A stretch of DNA of 64,000 bases. Origin: Pseudomonas capeferrum (GTDB lineage: Bacteria; Pseudomonadota; Gammaproteobacteria; Pseudomonadales; Pseudomonadaceae). Location of the stretch: positions 57,785 to 121,784 of the forward strand of contig NZ_JMIT01000005.1 of assembly GCF_000731675.1 (NCBI RefSeq), in the 5' to 3' direction. Both the position numbers and the translations under genes were made by a program. Every line of letters begins with the position of its first letter. Positions within the stretch are counted from its first letter, which is position 1. Shown here one piece after another: positions 60,461 to 64,000 of the stretch. Below the pieces are notes generated by a model that was not told the DNA's origin, made no database searches, and saw nothing but the letters and a program-made list of their open reading frames with translations.

Positions 60461-60667
60461 GGACTATCCTTGATCGGCGTGAAAGAGAGGGGTAAAGGCG
60501 GCCAAATGGAAGGCGGACCACGGTTGGACTGTCATACAAAAGTTGGAAATAGCTAAAAAAAACGAATCACTGGCAAAAAACATCAAGAATCACCCGTTCG
60601 CGACACACCGCCAACCAACATGAACGTTTTTCCCCACAAGCAGGGGTGCGACCAAAAGCCGCATTTC
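60461..60667. other. Left part of the glnE-aceE intergenic region
   Basis: No coding or RNA feature is recognised. It should include the glnE promoter and part of the aceE promoter, but I could not fix the hexamers. Confidence 0.5.
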
Positions 60668-60734
60668 TGTAGTTTTACTACTACCCCGACTGTCTAAAAG
60701 CATGAAATGCGAATGCATTTGTAGTAAAACTACA
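60668..60734 (+). promoter_or_regulatory. Pair of GntR/FadR-type operators before aceE
   Basis: TGTAGTAAAACTACA (60720-60734) is a perfect dyad apart from its centre and contains TNGTNNNACNA, the motif of FadR-subfamily GntR regulators such as PdhR. A second copy, TGTAGTTTTACTACT, lies at 60668-60682. Their centres are 52 bases apart, close to five helical turns. They lie about 110 bases before the aceE ATG. Confidence 0.7.
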
Positions 60735-60843
60735 CGGCGCCGGATCACACTCCGGTAATCCAAGAATTCACGACGTCTGCCCATAAGGCCAGTCGCAAAC
60801 TCAGGCAATCGATTCTGGTTGCCTTTCCGCCCTGGAGCAAGCC

Positions 60844-63489
60844 ATGCAAGACCTCGATCCAATCGAAACCCAGGAATGGCTGGATGCCCTGGAGTCGGTC
60901 CTCGACAAAGAAGGCGAAGACCGCGCTCATTACCTGATGACCCGTATGGGCGAGCTGGCCACCCGTAGTGGCTCCCAGCTGCCGTATGCGATCACCACGC
61001 CATACCGCAACACCATCCCTGTCACCCACGAAGCACGCATGCCTGGCGACCTGTTCATGGAACGCCGCATTCGCTCGTTGGTGCGTTGGAACGCTCTGGC
61101 CATGGTCATGCGCACCAACCTGAAAGACTCGGACCTGGGCGGGCACATCTCCAGCTTCGCCTCCAGTGCCACCCTGTACGACATCGGCTTCAACTACTTC
61201 TTCCAGGCCCCGACCGAAGAACACGGCGGCGACCTGGTGTTCTTCCAGGGCCACGCTTCGCCAGGCGTCTACGCCCGTGCCTTCATGGAAGGGCGCATCA
61301 GCGAAGACCAGATGAACAACTTCCGTCAGGAAGTGGACGGCAAAGGCCTGTCTTCGTACCCGCACCCTTGGCTGATGCCTGACTTCTGGCAGTTCCCGAC
61401 CGTTTCGATGGGCCTGGGCCCGATCCAGGCGATCTACCAGGCACGCTTCATGAAGTACCTGGAAGCCCGTGGCTTCATCCCGGCCGGCAAGCAGAAGGTC
61501 TGGTGCTTCATGGGCGACGGCGAGTGCGACGAGCCGGAATCCCTGGGCGCGATTGCCCTGGCTGGCCGCGAGAAGCTGGACAACCTGATCTTTGTCATCA
61601 ACTGCAACCTGCAGCGCCTCGACGGCCCGGTTCGCGGCAACGGCAAGATCATCCAGGAACTCGAAGGCGTGTTCCGTGGCGGTGGCTGGAACGTCAACAA
61701 AGTCGTCTGGGGCCGTTTCTGGGACCCACTGCTGGCCAAGGACACCAACGGTGCCCTGCAGCGCCGCATGGACGAAGTCATCGATGGCGAGTACCAGAAC
61801 TACAAAGCCAAAGACGGCGCCTACGTGCGTGAGAACTTCTTCAACACCCCAGAGCTCAAGGCCATGGTCGAAGACCTGTCCGACGAAGAGATCTGGAAGC
61901 TCAACCGTGGCGGCCACGACCCGTACAAGGTCTACGCGGCTTACCACCAGGCGGTGAACCACAAAGAGCAGCCGACTGTCATCCTGGCCAAGACCATCAA
62001 GGGTTACGGCACCGGTGCAGGCGAAGCCAAGAACACCGCGCACAACACCAAGAAGGTCGACGTCGACAGCCTGCGTCACTTCCGTGACCGCTTCGACATC
62101 CCGGTCAAGGATGCCGACCTCGAGAACCTGCCGTTCTTTAAGCCGGAAGAAGGTTCTGCCGAAGCCAAGTACCTGGCCGAGCGCCGCGCTGCCCTGGGTG
62201 GCTTCGTACCTCAGCGCCGCGCCAAGAGCTTCAGCGTACCGACCCCATCCCTGGAAACGCTGAAAGCGATCCTGGACGGCTCGGGCGACCGTGAAATTTC
62301 CACCACCATGGCCTTCGTGCGCATCCTGGCGCAGCTGGTCAAGGACAAGGAAATCGGCCAGCGCATCGTCCCGATCATCCCGGACGAAGCCCGTACCTTC
62401 GGTATGGAAGGCATGTTCCGCCAGTTGGGCATCTACTCGTCGGTCGGCCAGCTCTACGAGCCAGTCGATAAAGACCAGGTGATGTTCTACCGCGAAGACA
62501 AGAAGGGCCAGATCCTCGAGGAAGGCATCAACGAAGCCGGCGCCATGTCGTCGTTCATCGCTGCCGGTACCTCGTACAGCTGCCACAACCAGCCGATGCT
62601 GCCGTTCTACATCTTCTACTCGATGTTCGGCTTCCAGCGTATCGGCGACCTGGCCTGGGCCGCTGGCGACAGCCGCACCCGTGGCTTCCTGATCGGCGGT
62701 ACCGCCGGCCGTACCACCCTCAACGGTGAAGGCCTGCAGCACGAAGACGGTCACAGCCACATGATGGCGGGCACCATCCCGAACTGCCGCACCTATGATC
62801 CGACCTACGGCTACGAGCTGGCGGTGATCATCCAGGACGGCATGAAGAAGATGACCGAAGAGCAACAGGACATCTTCTACTACATCACCGTGATGAACGA
62901 ATCCTACCAGCAGCCAGCCATGCCGGCCGGTGTCGAGGAAGGCATCATCAAGGGCATGTACCTGCTCGAAGAAGACACCCGCGAAGCCGCGCACCACGTT
63001 CAGCTGATGGGCTCCGGCACCATCCTGCGCGAAGTCCGCGAAGCGGCGAAGATCCTGCGTGAAGAGTTCAACGTCGGTGCCGACGTGTGGAGCGTCACCA
63101 GCTTCAACGAACTGCGTCGTGACGGCCTGGCCGTGGAACGCGCCAACCGCCTCAAGCCTGGCCAGAAGCCTCAGCTGACTTACGTCGAAGAGTGCCTGAA
63201 CGGTCGCAAAGGCCCGGTCATCGCCTCCACCGACTACATGAAGCTGTTCGCCGAACAGATTCGCCAGTGGGTGCCGAGCAAAGAGTTCAAAGTCCTGGGT
63301 ACCGATGGTTACGGTCGCAGCGACAGCCGCAAGAAGCTGCGTCACTTCTTCGAAGTCGACCGTCACTTCGTGGTGCTGGCTGCCCTGGAAGCCTTGGCTG
63401 ACCGTGGCGAGATCGAACCGAAAGTGGTGGCTGACGCTATCGTCAAGTTCGGCATCGATCCGGACAAGCGCAACCCACTGGACTGCTGA
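60844..63489 (+). CDS. aceE: Pyruvate dehydrogenase E1 component
   Basis: This is the 881-residue homodimeric ThDP enzyme that decarboxylates pyruvate and acetylates the lipoyl group of AceF. The ThDP motif FMGDGECDEPESLG starts near residue 222 and runs on to INCNLQ. LEEGINEAGAMSSFIAAGTSYS is the typical E1 segment contributing the cofactor glutamate. GGAG precedes the ATG. It is followed after 13 bases by aceF. Confidence 0.96.
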   Translation: MQDLDPIETQEWLDALESVLDKEGEDRAHYLMTRMGELATRSGSQLPYAITTPYRNTIPVTHEARMPGDLFMERRIRSLVRWNALAMVMRTNLKDSDLGGHISSFASSATLYDIGFNYFFQAPTEEHGGDLVFFQGHASPGVYARAFMEGRISEDQMNNFRQEVDGKGLSSYPHPWLMPDFWQFPTVSMGLGPIQAIYQARFMKYLEARGFIPAGKQKVWCFMGDGECDEPESLGAIALAGREKLDNLIFVINCNLQRLDGPVRGNGKIIQELEGVFRGGGWNVNKVVWGRFWDPLLAKDTNGALQRRMDEVIDGEYQNYKAKDGAYVRENFFNTPELKAMVEDLSDEEIWKLNRGGHDPYKVYAAYHQAVNHKEQPTVILAKTIKGYGTGAGEAKNTAHNTKKVDVDSLRHFRDRFDIPVKDADLENLPFFKPEEGSAEAKYLAERRAALGGFVPQRRAKSFSVPTPSLETLKAILDGSGDREISTTMAFVRILAQLVKDKEIGQRIVPIIPDEARTFGMEGMFRQLGIYSSVGQLYEPVDKDQVMFYREDKKGQILEEGINEAGAMSSFIAAGTSYSCHNQPMLPFYIFYSMFGFQRIGDLAWAAGDSRTRGFLIGGTAGRTTLNGEGLQHEDGHSHMMAGTIPNCRTYDPTYGYELAVIIQDGMKKMTEEQQDIFYYITVMNESYQQPAMPAGVEEGIIKGMYLLEEDTREAAHHVQLMGSGTILREVREAAKILREEFNVGADVWSVTSFNELRRDGLAVERANRLKPGQKPQLTYVEECLNGRKGPVIASTDYMKLFAEQIRQWVPSKEFKVLGTDGYGRSDSRKKLRHFFEVDRHFVVLAALEALADRGEIEPKVVADAIVKFGIDPDKRNPLDC

Positions 63490-63502
63490 GGAGTATTTTT
63501 AA

Positions 63503-64000
63503 GTGAGCGAACTCATTCGCGTACCTGACATCGGCAGCGGTGAAGGTGAAATCATCGAGCTGTTCGTCAAGGTCGGTGACCGTATCGAGGCTGACCAGAG
63601 CCTGCTGACCCTGGAGTCCGACAAGGCCTCCATGGAGATCCCGGCCCCCAAGGCCGGCATCGTCAAAGAGCTGAAGGTCAAGCTGGGCGATCGCCTGAAA
63701 GAGGGCGACGAGTTGCTGGTTCTGGAAGCCGAGGGCGCTGCTGCGTCCGAGGCCCCAGCCGCCGCACCTGCCCCTGCCGCTGCGCCGGCTGCCGCTGAAA
63801 AGCCGGCTGCCGAAGCGGCCCCTGCGCCGGCTGCAGCCCCTGCTGCTGCCAGCGTGCAGGACATCCACGTGCCGGACATCGGCTCGTCGGGCAAGGCCAA
63901 GATCATCGAAGTGCTGGTCAAGGTCGGCGACCCCGTCGAAGCCGACCAGTCGCTGATTACCCTGGAGTCCGACAAGGCCTCCATGGAAATCCCTTCGCCC
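63503..64000 (+). CDS. aceF: Pyruvate dehydrogenase E2 (dihydrolipoyl acetyltransferase), 5' part
   Basis: The first 166 codons are visible and the gene runs off the window. The start is a GTG with GAGGAG about nine bases upstream (SELIRVPDIGSGEGEIIELFVKVGD). Two lipoyl domains are seen, each with the lipoylation motif ESDKASM (first Lys at residue 41). An Ala-Pro-rich flexible linker joins them. The two domains share almost identical DNA around that motif. Confidence 0.95.
   Translation, partial: MSELIRVPDIGSGEGEIIELFVKVGDRIEADQSLLTLESDKASMEIPAPKAGIVKELKVKLGDRLKEGDELLVLEAEGAAASEAPAAAPAPAAAPAAAEKPAAEAAPAPAAAPAAASVQDIHVPDIGSSGKAKIIEVLVKVGDPVEADQSLITLESDKASMEIPSP

Noticed and set aside
60590..60862. 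90-codon minus-strand frame in the glnE-aceE gap
   Set aside because: It crosses the operator pair and the aceE start, and its sequence has no coding character.
60745..63366. 873-codon open frame antisense to aceE
   Set aside because: It mirrors the codon bias of a highly expressed GC-rich gene. The translation lacks recognisable motifs and the sense strand encodes an obvious pyruvate dehydrogenase.

Overview
The window is high-GC chromosomal DNA from a pseudomonad of the Pseudomonas putida group. Three things support this. The gene order glnE-aceE-aceF, waaFCG/waaP, bioBFHCD, pqqFABCDE and davBA matches what I remember of that group. The individual proteins are typical of it. Several intergenic gaps carry paired REP elements containing the core GTGGGAGCGGGC. 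No phage, transposase gene, integrase or CRISPR array was seen. The assignment rests on recognition, not on a search.

Layout. 1-1143: the 3' end of a GGDEF/EAL protein and a CAT-anticodon tRNA. 1204-1409: a small REP-bearing element with inverted-repeat ends. 1430-6294: an apparently accessory block with an OprB-type porin, a second-locus type PQQ-dependent membrane glucose dehydrogenase and an orphan C39-like cysteine peptidase. 6423-10282: a hexapeptide acetyltransferase, an Lrp-type regulator and the lysine catabolic genes davB and davA. 10295-17770: the PQQ biosynthesis operon pqqF-A-B-C-D-E plus an S9 peptidase. 17818-20541: a tiny YqaE membrane protein and a divergent aminotransferase/LysR pair, which resemble the extra genes of longer pqq operons. 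20843-25992: two DmdC/FadE-type acyl-CoA dehydrogenases flanking a membrane diguanylate cyclase. 26310-31208: a flagellar-rod-like small protein and the biotin operon bioBFHCD, read leftward from a BirA-controlled promoter. 31298-35821: comF, modE, srkA, rarD and an ACT-domain regulator. 36275-41770: malate synthase G, an orphan receiver protein, a cNMP/CBS/nucleotidyltransferase protein and a DEDD exonuclease. 42165-47553: an iron-siderophore cell-surface signalling cassette (ECF sigma, FecR-type regulator, TonB receptor, PepSY membrane protein, small membrane protein). 47620-50421: a large DUF6543/dermonecrotic-toxin-like protein. 50382-57342: the LPS inner-core operon with four kinase-like genes, waaG, waaC and waaF. 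57527-64000: glnE, aceE and the start of aceF.

Connections. The periplasmic glucose dehydrogenase needs PQQ, and the cofactor operon lies about 5 kb away. The porin beside it would admit the sugar. The davBA lysine genes run straight into pqqF with a 12-base gap. The most useful regulatory readings are a BirA operator that overlaps the start of comF, tandem PsrA-like boxes before one acyl-CoA dehydrogenase, a hairpin between pqqA and pqqB, and a pair of GntR-type operators 52 bp apart before aceE. The least described loci are the 933-residue DUF6543 protein, the orphan C39-like peptidase, and the repeat-built intergenic elements at 1204, 32025 and 41795.
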